A stretch of 46,927 nt of DNA from Clostridia bacterium (GCA_017555765.1 JAFZFT010000106.1:1-46927), one strand, 5' to 3'. Counted from the first letter of the stretch, positions 24,293-32,648 are shown. Translations and numbers: made by a program. The notes: generated from the sequence alone by a model not told the origin.

Positions 24293-25558
24293 ATGAGTTT
24301 TCCCGTATACAAAACAGATAAAAGCAGAGAGCTCTTCACAAGAGCTACAAAAGTAATACCTTCAGGCGTTTACGGTCACCTCGGCCCCGCTGAAGGTCAG
24401 TTCATCCCCGTACACAAGTGGCCTGTTTTCTCAGAAAAGGCTAAGGGTACATATGTATGGGACGTTGACGGCAATAAGTACATCGACTATATGTGCGCAT
24501 ACGGTCCTAACGTACTCGGCTACGGCGACCCCGATGTTGATGCTGCAGCTATGAAGCAGCTTGCTCTCGGTAACTGTACAACTCAGCCTGCTAAGGTTAT
24601 GCTTGAATGTGCTGAGCTTCTTGTTGACACAGTTGCTACAGCTGACTGGGCTTTCTTTGCAAAGAACGGTAACGACGCTACTCAGGGCGCTATCATGTGC
24701 GCAAGAGCATATACACACAGAAAGAAAGTAATCATGTTCAACGGCTACTATCACGGTGTTTCACCCTGGTGTCAGAAGATTGACTATCCGGGCGTACTTC
24801 CCGAGGATGTTGCTAACAACATTATGCTTCCCTGGAACGATATTCCTCTTCTTGAGAAGACTATCGAAGAAAACAAGAATCAGATTGCTTGTATCATAGC
24901 TCAGCCCTATGATCACGGTAACTTCCACGATAACGCATTCCCCGAGGAAGGCTTTTGGCCCAAGGTACGTGAAATCTGTACAAAGAACGACATCGTACTT
25001 ATCATCGACGACGTTCGTGCAGGCTTCCGTCTTGACCTCGCAGGTTCAGACCATTACTTCGGCTTCGAGGCAGACCTTATCTGCTTCTGTAAGGCTCTTG
25101 CAAACGGCTACAATATGTCAGCTGTCTGCGGTAAGGAATTCCTTAAGGGCGCAATGAGCTCACTTGCATACACAGGCTCATACTGGCTTTCAGCTGTTCC
25201 CTTTGCAGCTTGTATTGCAAACATCAACAAGATGAAGGAGCTCGATATTCCTACAATGTTTAAGCAGAAGGGCGAAAAGCTCTGCAACGGTCTTGTTAAG
25301 GCAGGTGCTGAGCACGGTATCAACCTTATCGCTTCAGGTGCTCCCGCACTCTTCTATCTCAGAATCGCTAACGATGACAGCATGCTTCTTCATCAGGAAT
25401 GGGTTGCTGAAATGGTTTCAAGAGGTATCTTTATTTCATCTCACCACAACCACTTCATCAATGCTGCTCTTTCCGATAAGGACATCAAGCACTCAATCGA
25501 GGTTGCTGAGGAATGCTTCGGTATCGTAGCTAAGAATCATCCCGAAATCTTCGGCTGA
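24293..25558 (+). CDS. Class III PLP aminotransferase (glutamate-1-semialdehyde-aminomutase-like)
   Basis: 421 aa. Fold-type I PLP enzyme. Catalytic lysine is probably K267 in CFCKALANGYNMSAVCG; D239/D240 in LIIDDVRAGFR bind the pyridine nitrogen; YYHGV (about 152-156) is the usual aromatic-His motif. The phosphate loop reads KNGNDAT instead of the usual NSGTEA type, and the motif before it differs from true glutamate-1-semialdehyde aminomutase. No heme biosynthesis gene is nearby. It probably aminates a ketone or aldehyde made by the transketolase encoded next. AGGAGGTATT precedes the ATG, 12 bases after the first SCP2-like gene. Confidence 0.88.
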   Translation: MSFPVYKTDKSRELFTRATKVIPSGVYGHLGPAEGQFIPVHKWPVFSEKAKGTYVWDVDGNKYIDYMCAYGPNVLGYGDPDVDAAAMKQLALGNCTTQPAKVMLECAELLVDTVATADWAFFAKNGNDATQGAIMCARAYTHRKKVIMFNGYYHGVSPWCQKIDYPGVLPEDVANNIMLPWNDIPLLEKTIEENKNQIACIIAQPYDHGNFHDNAFPEEGFWPKVREICTKNDIVLIIDDVRAGFRLDLAGSDHYFGFEADLICFCKALANGYNMSAVCGKEFLKGAMSSLAYTGSYWLSAVPFAACIANINKMKELDIPTMFKQKGEKLCNGLVKAGAEHGINLIASGAPALFYLRIANDDSMLLHQEWVAEMVSRGIFISSHHNHFINAALSDKDIKHSIEVAEECFGIVAKNHPEIFG

Positions 25559-25631
25559 TAAACTTTGGAACTGTACCCTTCTCTGAGAGGGGAAGGGTAT
25601 TATATAATAATGATTTATGGAGGAAAACATT

Positions 25632-26510
25632 ATGCCACTTTCAAAAAAAGAATGGCTTGCCCTTGAAAAGAAGGCTTTAGATCTTCGTAAGCTTACAGTA
25701 CAGACAACTGTATGGGCAGGCAGCGGACACTTCGGCGGCGGTATGTCCGTAATGGACCTTCTTACCGTTCTCTACCACAAGTATCTTAACATCAAGGTTG
25801 ACGATCCCAAGTGGGAAGACAGAGACCGTTTCATCCTTTCAAAGGGTCATGCAGCTATTGCTTATGCTCCCGTACTCTGCGATAAGGGCTTCAACGAAGT
25901 TGAAATGCTCAAGTCATTCAACCTTTCAGGCTCAAAGATGGGTATGCACCTTGACTCAAACAAGGTTGTAGGTGTTGACGCATCAACAGGTTCACTCGGT
26001 CACGGTCCCTCAATCGCAGCAGGTACAGCACTTGCAGCAAGACTTATGGGTAAGAACTTCCTTACATATGTAGTAACCGGTGACGGTGAGCTCGGCGAAG
26101 GCTCATGCTGGGAAGGCTTCATGACAATGAACCACTATCAGCTTTCCAACTGTATCGTATTCATCGACAGAAACCACAATATGATCGACGGTAACACCGA
26201 AGACATCAAGAAGCTCGAGCCTCTTGCAGACAAGATGACTGCTTTCGGCTTCAACACAATCGTTGTTGACGGTAACAATATCGGCGAGCTTTGCAACGCT
26301 ATCGACGTAGCTATCGAGCGTTCAAAGGAAAAGTGTGCTCCCACATGTATTCTTATGGATACAAAGAAGGGCGCAGGTATCAAGTCAATCGAAGGCGACT
26401 ACACATGGCACTATGGCGCTATCGACGACGCTCTCTTCGAGAAGTTCAATAAGGAACTTGATGAAGACTACAAGGCTCGTTGCGCACGTGCAGAGAAGGA
26501 GGGCAAATAA
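25632..26510 (+). CDS. Transketolase, N-terminal (TPP-binding) subunit
   Basis: 292 aa from MPLSKKEW; GGAGG lies nine bases upstream, inside the longer frame from 25617. Thiamine-diphosphate motif GDGELGEG...FIDRNHN is intact. Other family segments are GSGHFGGGMSVMDLL and DRFILSKGHAAIAY. Where split transketolases normally have GHPD/E and SLGQG this protein has GMHLD and SLGHG, so the donor/acceptor pocket may differ from the pentose-phosphate enzyme. It needs the C-terminal subunit encoded 2 bases downstream. Confidence 0.9.
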   Translation: MPLSKKEWLALEKKALDLRKLTVQTTVWAGSGHFGGGMSVMDLLTVLYHKYLNIKVDDPKWEDRDRFILSKGHAAIAYAPVLCDKGFNEVEMLKSFNLSGSKMGMHLDSNKVVGVDASTGSLGHGPSIAAGTALAARLMGKNFLTYVVTGDGELGEGSCWEGFMTMNHYQLSNCIVFIDRNHNMIDGNTEDIKKLEPLADKMTAFGFNTIVVDGNNIGELCNAIDVAIERSKEKCAPTCILMDTKKGAGIKSIEGDYTWHYGAIDDALFEKFNKELDEDYKARCARAEKEGK

Positions 26511-26512
26511 TT

Positions 26513-27520
26513 ATGGCAGGCGGATTTGTTTATACAGCTGTTGACCAGACCGCTCTTTCCACAGCGGAAATTTACGGTAAGGCTCTTGCTGACATCATTT
26601 TAAGAGACGACAAGGTTGTTGCTATCACAGCTGACCTTGCAAAATCAACAAAGCTCGGCGACGTTCTTAAGGTTTGCCCCGAAAGAGTTATCAATGTTGG
26701 TATCGCAGAACAGGATATGTTCGGTGTTGCAGCAGGTATGGCTCGTGCAGGTATGATTCCCTTCCTTTCAGGCTTCTCAGCTTTCACATCAATGAGAGCT
26801 TGTGACCAGCTTCATACAGACATCTGCTATCAGAATGTAAACGCTAAGATCATCGCTACACATTCAGGTACATCATTCGGTCAGGCAGGTTCAACTCACC
26901 ATGCTATCACTGACCTTGCTATTACAAGAGCAATGCCCAACCTTACAGTTATCGTACCCGCTGACGGTTTCGAAACAGCTAACGCTGTTAACGCAGCTTA
27001 CGAAAACTTCGGTCCTTACTACATCCGTATCAACCGTGGCTTCGACCGTGTTCTTTATGAGAACCAGGATTACGGCTTTGAGGTAGGTAAGGCAGTTGAG
27101 GTTCACGAGGGTACAGATATCACAGTTATCGCTTGCGGTTCTTGTGTATTCCAGGCTCGTGAAGCAGCTAAGTTCCTTAAGAATTCAGACGGACTTTCAG
27201 TTCGCGTTCTTAATATGCACACAATCAGCCCCATCGACGTTGAGGCTATCCAGAAGGCAATTTCCGACACAAGAAGAATCGTTACTGTTGAAGACCATCT
27301 CGTAGCAGGCGGTCTTGGCTCAGCAGTTGCTGAGGTTATGGCTCAGTACGGTAAGGGCTGCGCATTCAAGATGCTCGGTCACAAGGGCTTTGCAATGATC
27401 GGTCTTCATGAAGACATTATGTCAGACGCAGGTATCGACGCTAACGGCATCATCGCTGCAGTTCGTGAAACAATGAACGCAGACTTCGAAGAAGACGACA
27501 ACTGGGACGACGAGTTCTAA
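26513..27520 (+). CDS. Transketolase, C-terminal subunit
   Basis: 335 aa from MAGGFVYTAVD, with AAGGAGGGC overlapping the end of the previous gene. The catalytic Glu is in VINVGIAEQDMFG. The pyrimidine-domain motif THSGTSFGQAGSTHHAITD and the C-terminal domain (VTVEDHLVAGGLGSAVAEVM) are present. It forms the active enzyme with the N-terminal subunit. The segment DLAKSTKLGDVLKVCPER resembles split-type transketolases. Acidic C-terminus (FEEDDNWDDEF). Confidence 0.9.
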   Translation: MAGGFVYTAVDQTALSTAEIYGKALADIILRDDKVVAITADLAKSTKLGDVLKVCPERVINVGIAEQDMFGVAAGMARAGMIPFLSGFSAFTSMRACDQLHTDICYQNVNAKIIATHSGTSFGQAGSTHHAITDLAITRAMPNLTVIVPADGFETANAVNAAYENFGPYYIRINRGFDRVLYENQDYGFEVGKAVEVHEGTDITVIACGSCVFQAREAAKFLKNSDGLSVRVLNMHTISPIDVEAIQKAISDTRRIVTVEDHLVAGGLGSAVAEVMAQYGKGCAFKMLGHKGFAMIGLHEDIMSDAGIDANGIIAAVRETMNADFEEDDNWDDEF

Positions 27521-27544
27521 TAATATTACAAGGAGGCAAACGAT

Positions 27545-28348
27545 ATGGCTCATACACAGGAAGCCTTATATTCCAATAAAATCTTTCTCAATGCTGCTTT
27601 GCCGCTTGTAAAGGTTATCGCAAACGATATCCCTTCCCTTAAAAAGAAGTTTGAAAAAACACACGCAGTTATTCAGGTAAGCTGTCTTGACCCCGAGGTT
27701 GAGGGTGGTAAGAGAGGTATGCACTTCGTTGTTAACAGCGGCGAGTGGCTCGTACATACCTGCCTTACAGAAGATCCTCACATCGAGCTTGAATTCAAGA
27801 GCGTTGAAAACCTCAACGATTTCTTCAAGGGCAAGATTACTCCTGCAGGTATCCCCAAAATCAGAGGTATCAAGTACACAGGTACACTTGTTTCCTTTGT
27901 AATGGTACTTCTTAAGATGGCAGACCTTCTCGGTGCTACAGAGCCCCCGAAGGACGAGGCTACCAAGGAGCTTCTTGTTAAGTGCTACTTCTATCTTCTT
28001 TCAAGCGGTATCAGCCAGCTTAACAAGATGGGACATCCCGGTATCAAGGATTGGACATCAAAGAGCCCCGACCGTGTTTACGCTTTTGCTGTTGATAACT
28101 ATCCTCAGGTTTCAGCTTTCATCAGAATCAAAGCAGGTAAATCACGTGCAGGCCGTGGCGAATATAAGAGAGCAATGCCTTTCTTCACACTTCGCTTCAA
28201 CAACCTTGACAGTGCACTCGGTATTCTTATGAGTATCGATGATATGCTTGAGGCAACAAAGGCAGGTCGTCTCGTAATGGACGGCGGTCCCGAGTTCGGT
28301 GCACAGATTGGTGGATTTATGCTTGAGATCGGCGATCTCGCTAAATAA
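27545..28348 (+). CDS. Tandem SCP2-like protein B
   Basis: 267 aa, AAGGAGGC upstream. As in protein A, two SCP2-like halves are visible: HAVIQVSCLDPEV ... HFVVNSGEWLVH, then IELEFKSVENLNDFFKG with helix VSFVMVLLKMADLL; and YPQVSAFIRIKAGKSRAG, then PFFTLRFNNLDSALGILMS and a Gly-rich segment GPEFGAQIGGF. A hydrophobic ligand carrier is the family expectation. Divergent from protein A, so the two may hold different intermediates. Last gene of the operon, ended by a strong terminator. Confidence 0.7.
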   Translation: MAHTQEALYSNKIFLNAALPLVKVIANDIPSLKKKFEKTHAVIQVSCLDPEVEGGKRGMHFVVNSGEWLVHTCLTEDPHIELEFKSVENLNDFFKGKITPAGIPKIRGIKYTGTLVSFVMVLLKMADLLGATEPPKDEATKELLVKCYFYLLSSGISQLNKMGHPGIKDWTSKSPDRVYAFAVDNYPQVSAFIRIKAGKSRAGRGEYKRAMPFFTLRFNNLDSALGILMSIDDMLEATKAGRLVMDGGPEFGAQIGGFMLEIGDLAK

Positions 28349-28367
28349 GGTAAAGTTAATATTTAAG

Positions 28368-28396
28368 CAGTCGGAATTTCATCCGACTGCTTTTTT
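28368..28396 (+). terminator. Terminator of the SCP2-aminotransferase-transketolase operon
   Basis: Stem AGCAGTCGG with CCGACTGCT followed by six T. Confidence 0.9.
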
Positions 28397-28404
28397 CGTG
28401 GGAG

Positions 28405-28440
28405 GAATAGGGGTTAGGGATTAGGGATTAGGGATTAGTA
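28405..28440 (+). repeat. GGGATTA short tandem repeat
   Basis: GGGGTTA followed by three GGGATTA units; inverse of the CTAATCCCTA motif at 14880. Part of the non-coding gap 28349-28678, which otherwise holds a dispersed repeat and two hairpins. Confidence 0.7.
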
Positions 28441-28455
28441 TGTGCTTCGCACAAG

Positions 28456-28558
28456 AGAATAAGAAAAGTTCTTTGGTTACTCGGCGACCCTTTTAAGGGG
28501 AGCTGTCAGCAAGGCTGACTGAGGGGTATAAAGAAAGTAATGCCACGCGGCGAGCGTA
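28456..28558 (+). repeat. Dispersed ~105-bp repeat, copy 1
   Basis: Shares AAGAAAAGTTCTTTGGTTAC, then GGGGAGCTGTCAG, CTGACTGAGGGG, AAGAAAGTAA and GCGGCGAGC with 43378-43484 in the same order and orientation. Confidence 0.8.
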
Positions 28559-28578
28559 ATAAAGTCAAATAAAAAAAT

Positions 28579-28604
28579 AACCGTTGGAATTTAATCCAAC
28601 GGTT
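28579..28604 (-). terminator. Terminator of the zapA-U32-dCMP deaminase operon
   Basis: Stem AACCGTTGGA with TCCAACGGTT; on the minus strand followed by ATTTTTTTATTT. Confidence 0.8.
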
Positions 28605-28678
28605 GCTTCTTTAATACGCAGGGCTCTGCCCTGCAAGCTGCAAGCTTTTGAAAAAAGCCTTACCAAAACTTTTCTTGT

Positions 28679-29176
28679 TTATACCTTGTTTTCATCAAGG
28701 TCGATTACAAGACTCTTCTTGCCACATTCAATCTTTGTAAGCTTAACACCTGCTGCATTGAACATTCTCTTTGATGCTCTTGTTGCCATAGTGTCAGCGT
28801 ACTTGTCTGAAAGGTACACAACTTCTTTAATGCCACTCTGAATGATTGCCTTTGCACATTCGTTGCAGGGGAAAAGAGCAACGTAAATTTTTGCACCCTC
28901 AAGGTTTGCACCTCTGTTGTTGAGAATTGCATTAAGCTCTGCATGGCACACATAGGGGTACTTGGTATCGTAAGCGTCGCCACTTCTTTCCCAAGGAAAT
29001 TCGTCATCGTCACAGCCGTAGGGAAAGCCGTTATAGCCGACAGACATAATACGGTTTTTATCGTTTACTATACATGCACCAACCTGTGTGTTGGGGTCTT
29101 TGCTTCTGTAGGATGAGAGAAGAGCGATACCCATAAAGTATTCGTCCCAGTTTAAATAGTCTTTGCGCTTTGACAT
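28679..29176 (-). CDS. dCMP deaminase
   Basis: 165 aa. It deaminates dCMP to dUMP for thymidylate synthesis. The zinc site is complete: H78-A-E80 (with E80 as the proton shuttle) and PCNEC with C104 and C107. The N-terminal WDEYFMGIALLSSYRSKDPNTQVGA pattern is typical of the family (ComE-type deaminases). The AAAGGAC site precedes the ATG. It follows the U32 peptidase gene by 17 bases. Confidence 0.95.
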   Translation of the reverse strand: MSKRKDYLNWDEYFMGIALLSSYRSKDPNTQVGACIVNDKNRIMSVGYNGFPYGCDDDEFPWERSGDAYDTKYPYVCHAELNAILNNRGANLEGAKIYVALFPCNECAKAIIQSGIKEVVYLSDKYADTMATRASKRMFNAAGVKLTKIECGKKSLVIDLDENKV

Positions 29177-29193
29177 GTTTTTATCGTCCTTTC

Positions 29194-31257
29194 TTATAAT
29201 ACCCCTCTGTAATAAAGGCCTCTTGTGAAGTCGCCCTTGACACCTCTGCCCTTACGGTAGGCGTCGAGGATTGCCTCGCAAAGCTCCTTCTTTTCCTTTG
29301 TGAAAAGGAAGGTTATGAAGTCGCAGTTTCTTATTTCGTCTAGTCTGTCGCCCATATAAATCGGCTGACTGTTGAGAATTTCACTGCAGCCCCATGAGCA
29401 GAGTATGGGGAATTTTTTATCAAGTCTGTCAGTGAGGAAGCCTCTGCCTTTACACTCCTGACAGGGCCTTCCGTTGCGTGACGGACAGTTTCTTGTGAGC
29501 ATAAGAGGGAGTCTGCCATAGCCGATTATACCCTTTTGTGTTGTTGTGCCGAGCTCTGCAATCTGATTGAGTGTGAGTTCGGGTGACAAGGTTAAAGACT
29601 TTACACCTAAACCCTCTAAAACCTCTGCCGAAACGCTGTTGAAAACGTTGAGAGAGAATCCTCCGTGGATAGTAAATCCAAGCTTTCTTGCAATGGCTAC
29701 TGCATCGAGTGTTGAGCAGTATGCGATGTTGATTCCGCATTTTTTTAGTGTGGAAAGCTTCTTTTCAACTGCCTTTTCCATACCGAAAATGCCCCTCGGA
29801 AGGTGAATTCCCAAGGAAACAGGCAGGTTTTTCAAGTTTTCCACCGAATTTTCCTCAACATTGAGAGGAATATAGAGGTTTTCAACATTTTTGAGATTAT
29901 CGGGAATCTGACCGATATCTGAAACGATAATATTGTATTTAAGCGTTGAATTTCGCTCCGCTGAAGCTGTTTTTATCTTGATGTCTGTAAAGTTCTTTTC
30001 CTTTACACTTGTAAGCTTATTTTCAAGCTCCGAAAGGGCACTTCTGCGAAGATTGTTTATCACACTTGCGGGTACGATAAGACCCTCGTCGAGGTCGATT
30101 TCAATTTTATCGGCATAGAACTGTGTGCCGCCGCACTTAGAGAGTCTGTCCGAAAGGCTTTCCTTCGTCATAGGCTTGTTGATAGCCTTCTCGGGAATGT
30201 AATCATCGGTGACGAAGCAGTTGATTCCGAGGGCGGAGACGGAGAGAGAAACATTTTCGTTTTCCGCTACGGTGAGACAGAAGTCAACGGGAATGAGAGG
30301 CTGCTCCTTGTCGTAAAGAAGAGCAAGCTTTTTCAGTACATCAGAGGAAGCTGCAGTAACGTCCTCCTTCTTTCTTATGCCGAACATATCTCTTCCTCGG
30401 GCGTTGTCAAAGTACCCTGTGGTGAAGCCTGAGCGGGAGAACACTGCACGGAGCTTTTCCTTCAGGTCGGAATTTTCTTTTCCGTCACGGGCCCCCTTGA
30501 CACAGCTTACAGCCGCACCTACGTATTCGGGTCTCTTAAGTCTGCCTTCGATTTTAAGAGAGTCCACACCCATAGCGCGGATTTCATCGAGCTTTTCAAT
30601 GAGGGATAAATCCTTGAGGCTCAGGTCGTAACCGGTACCGCCGGGAGAAGCGAAGGGGAGTCTGCAGGGTTGAGCGCACATACCTCTGTTTCCGCTTCGT
30701 GAGCCGAACATTGCACTCATATAGCACTGTCCCGAAACGCTCATACAGTGAGCACCGTGGACAAAGATTTCCGTTTCTGCTTTGCAGTTATCGGTGATGT
30801 TTTTTATTTCATCTCCCGTCATTTCGCGGGGGAGTACTACTCTGCTGTAGCCGAGCTCCTCAAGAAGCTGTACACCGCTGAGGGTCTGTACCGACATCTG
30901 AGTTGAAGCGTGACGCTCTATGTCAGGCGCGGTACGGGAAACAAGGTGTGCAAGACCTAAGTCCTGTAAAATAAGCACGTCTGCCTTGCTTTTGCAAACG
31001 TGCTCAACCACCTTAAGAGCATCGGGAAGCTCTGAGTCGCTTATAAGAGTATTCATTGTGATGTTGACCTTCACGTCGTGGGCGTGGCAATAGTCAACCG
31101 CCTCACCGAGCTCTTCATCGGTGAAGTTATCTGCTTTTGCTCTTGCGTTGAACTGCTTGGTACCGAAGTATACTGCATCGGCACCCGAGCGTACGGCTGC
31201 CTTAACACTTTCAAAGGAACCTGCGGGAGCAAGTATTTCTATATCGTTCTTTCTCAT
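29194..31257 (-). CDS. Peptidase U32 family protein (RlhA/YegQ-like)
   Basis: 687 aa. An N-terminal U32 TIM-barrel (EILAPAGSFESVKAAVRSGADAVYFG) contains the signature EIFVHGAHCMSVSGQCYMS and the Cys cluster MCAQPCRLPF, which in YegQ/RlhA-type proteins form an iron-sulfur site used with prephenate in tRNA or rRNA hydroxylation. A long C-terminal half (DUF3656 type and a second Cys cluster CPSRNGRPCQECKGRG) is characteristic of Clostridia. Its start overlaps the zapA stop (ATGA). The collagenase label of U32 is historical; RNA modification is more likely. Confidence 0.88.
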   Translation of the reverse strand: MRKNDIEILAPAGSFESVKAAVRSGADAVYFGTKQFNARAKADNFTDEELGEAVDYCHAHDVKVNITMNTLISDSELPDALKVVEHVCKSKADVLILQDLGLAHLVSRTAPDIERHASTQMSVQTLSGVQLLEELGYSRVVLPREMTGDEIKNITDNCKAETEIFVHGAHCMSVSGQCYMSAMFGSRSGNRGMCAQPCRLPFASPGGTGYDLSLKDLSLIEKLDEIRAMGVDSLKIEGRLKRPEYVGAAVSCVKGARDGKENSDLKEKLRAVFSRSGFTTGYFDNARGRDMFGIRKKEDVTAASSDVLKKLALLYDKEQPLIPVDFCLTVAENENVSLSVSALGINCFVTDDYIPEKAINKPMTKESLSDRLSKCGGTQFYADKIEIDLDEGLIVPASVINNLRRSALSELENKLTSVKEKNFTDIKIKTASAERNSTLKYNIIVSDIGQIPDNLKNVENLYIPLNVEENSVENLKNLPVSLGIHLPRGIFGMEKAVEKKLSTLKKCGINIAYCSTLDAVAIARKLGFTIHGGFSLNVFNSVSAEVLEGLGVKSLTLSPELTLNQIAELGTTTQKGIIGYGRLPLMLTRNCPSRNGRPCQECKGRGFLTDRLDKKFPILCSWGCSEILNSQPIYMGDRLDEIRNCDFITFLFTKEKKELCEAILDAYRKGRGVKGDFTRGLYYRGVL

Positions 31258-31640
31258 TTTATGTCACTGAGAATCTTGTTAAGCTCTGCCTTGAGTCTTG
31301 CGTTTTCTGTCTTGAGAGCTTCGTTTTCCTTCTTGAGGTTGTCTGTCTCGTGTCTTGCCCAGTCGGCCTTGCTTTTTGCTGAGGAAGCATCGTCGAGATA
31401 GTCCTTTATCTGATCGCGGAGTCTGTCTGCAGTGAGAGTTGCCTTTGCAGCTACATCGGCATAGTCAAGAGCACAGAGTACTGCCGCCTGTGTTGTTGAA
31501 ATTCTTGTGCTGGATTTCATAACTTCAGCCATTTTCAGGTCGAGCTCCTTGCCGAGAAGCTGAACGTATTTTACATCCTCTTCTGCGATGATGGAGTACT
31601 GAGCACCTGCAATATTTAATTTAACCTTATTTGCTGCCAT
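31254..31640 (-). CDS. zapA: Cell division protein ZapA-like
   Basis: 128 aa from MAANKVKLN; AAAGGATG precedes the ATG, and the longer frame from 31706 has no ribosome binding site. An N-terminal beta-alpha ZapA head with NIAGAQYSIIAEEDVKYVQ is followed by a long coiled coil (about 68-125, heptads with KKENEALKTENARLKAEL). ZapA bundles FtsZ filaments at the division ring. The coupling with a U32 peptidase gene (stop/start overlap) is the usual clostridial arrangement. Confidence 0.88.
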   Translation of the reverse strand: MAANKVKLNIAGAQYSIIAEEDVKYVQLLGKELDLKMAEVMKSSTRISTTQAAVLCALDYADVAAKATLTADRLRDQIKDYLDDASSAKSKADWARHETDNLKKENEALKTENARLKAELNKILSDIK

Positions 31641-31730
31641 AAGAATCATCCTTTCGATTAAAATGGGATACAGAACTATTATACAACAATATTTCTTTAT
31701 AATCAAGTTTAAAATAAAAATACATAATGT

Positions 31731-31759
31731 TTGATTTTTGTGTAAGTAAGTGATATACT
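31731..31759 (+). promoter_or_regulatory. Promoter of the MgtC-like gene
   Basis: TTGATT (31731-31736), 17 bases, TATACT (31754-31759). Confidence 0.65.
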
Positions 31760-31783
31760 TAATAGGTTAAAGGAGTGAACACT

Positions 31784-32506
31784 ATGAATACTATAAGTGA
31801 AGCGGTCAAAGCTTTTTTTGAATACAGTGAAGTGCAGTATGCTCTTGACGCAATTGTTAAAATGGTACTCGCTATTGTTTTCAGCGGATTCATCGGCTAC
31901 GAAAGAGAGCATTCTCACAGACCTGCAGGCTTCAGAACACATATCCTTGTTGCGGTAGGCTCTGCTCTTGTTATGATGACCTCCGGATATATTTTTAAGG
32001 AGTTTGAGGGACTTGCAAACTTCGACCCTACAAGACTCGGCGCTCAGGTAATAAGCGGTATCGGTTTCCTCGGTGCGGGTACTATTCTGCGTGAGGGCTT
32101 TTCGGTCAAGGGTCTTACCACTGCCGCATCTCTCTGGGCGGTTTCATGTATAGGTCTTGCGGTCGGCGGCGGATATTACACCGGTGCATTTATTGCTACT
32201 GTGTTTATCTACCTTACTCTTAACACCTTCAAGAGATTTGTTTCAAAGGGCTCTCCCGCAAAGAATATCTACATCGAAGCGGAGAATATGTCAAGGCAGG
32301 CGGCTGACATCGGTGCAATCGTAAAAAGATACGGCGGTAATCTTCATACTCTTGAGGTGCTTTACGCTGACATTTCCGCACAGAAGAGAAACAGTGATGC
32401 TATTGTGATGAAGGCGGTTGTTTTCCCGAGAGATGAGGAAAGCCTTAATCTTACAATATCCTCAATAAGAGCACTTGAGGGAATAAGAGATATTTATATC
32501 GACTGA
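31784..32506 (+). CDS. MgtC/SapB-family membrane protein
   Basis: 240 aa from ATG 31784 (AAAGGAG eight bases upstream; the GTG at 31775 is too close to it). Four to five N-terminal helices with the family signature GYEREHSHRPAGFRTHILV and GAQVISGIGFLGAGTI, then a C-terminal soluble ACT-like domain (about 160-240). MgtC proteins inhibit F-type ATPase in pathogens; the longer SapB-type homologues in gut Firmicutes are of unknown role, perhaps magnesium- or acid-related. Confidence 0.9.
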   Translation: MNTISEAVKAFFEYSEVQYALDAIVKMVLAIVFSGFIGYEREHSHRPAGFRTHILVAVGSALVMMTSGYIFKEFEGLANFDPTRLGAQVISGIGFLGAGTILREGFSVKGLTTAASLWAVSCIGLAVGGGYYTGAFIATVFIYLTLNTFKRFVSKGSPAKNIYIEAENMSRQAADIGAIVKRYGGNLHTLEVLYADISAQKRNSDAIVMKAVVFPRDEESLNLTISSIRALEGIRDIYID

Positions 32507-32519
32507 TAAAGGAAACAAA

Positions 32520-32548
32520 AAAAGCAGCTGTAACCAGCTGCTTTAAAT
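32520..32548. terminator. Bidirectional terminator between mgtC-like gene and 29-aa peptide gene
   Basis: Stem AGCAGCTG with CAGCTGCT. On the minus strand a run of seven T follows; on the plus strand only TTTAAATG. Confidence 0.8.
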
Positions 32549-32558
32549 GTTATCAGAT

Positions 32559-32648
32559 TTATTCCGCTTTATCTTTACCGAAGATAAGAGAAAGATATTT
32601 CAAAATTGTGTCGAAAACCATCTGGATGAGGCTGAGTACTTCTTCCAT
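32559..32648 (-). CDS. 29-aa amphipathic peptide, independent transcription unit
   Basis: Begins MEEVLSLIQMVFDTI and ends IFGKDKAE. AAGGAG lies eight bases upstream of the ATG. Hydrophobic residues alternate with acidic and basic ones so that one helix face is apolar, and the C-terminal tail is charged (GKDKAE). It has its own consensus promoter 41-69 bases upstream of the ATG and its own terminator 11 bases after the stop, so it is unlikely to be chance. Candidates are a membrane-active or membrane-curvature-binding peptide, a type I toxin-like peptide or a small regulator; none can be chosen from sequence. Confidence 0.65.
   Translation of the reverse strand: MEEVLSLIQMVFDTILKYLSLIFGKDKAE

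Noticed and set aside
23519..28348. Sulfoglycolysis (sulfo-transketolase) or hopanoid side-chain synthesis
   Set aside because: Split transketolase alone would fit the first and a class III aminotransferase with lipid carriers the second, but no isomerase, sulfonate exporter, squalene-hopene cyclase or other hopanoid gene is present.
28405..28440. Telomere-like GGGATTA tract
   Set aside because: Only four units, internal in a bacterial chromosome, and with an inverted short match at 14880; treated as a dispersed repeat.
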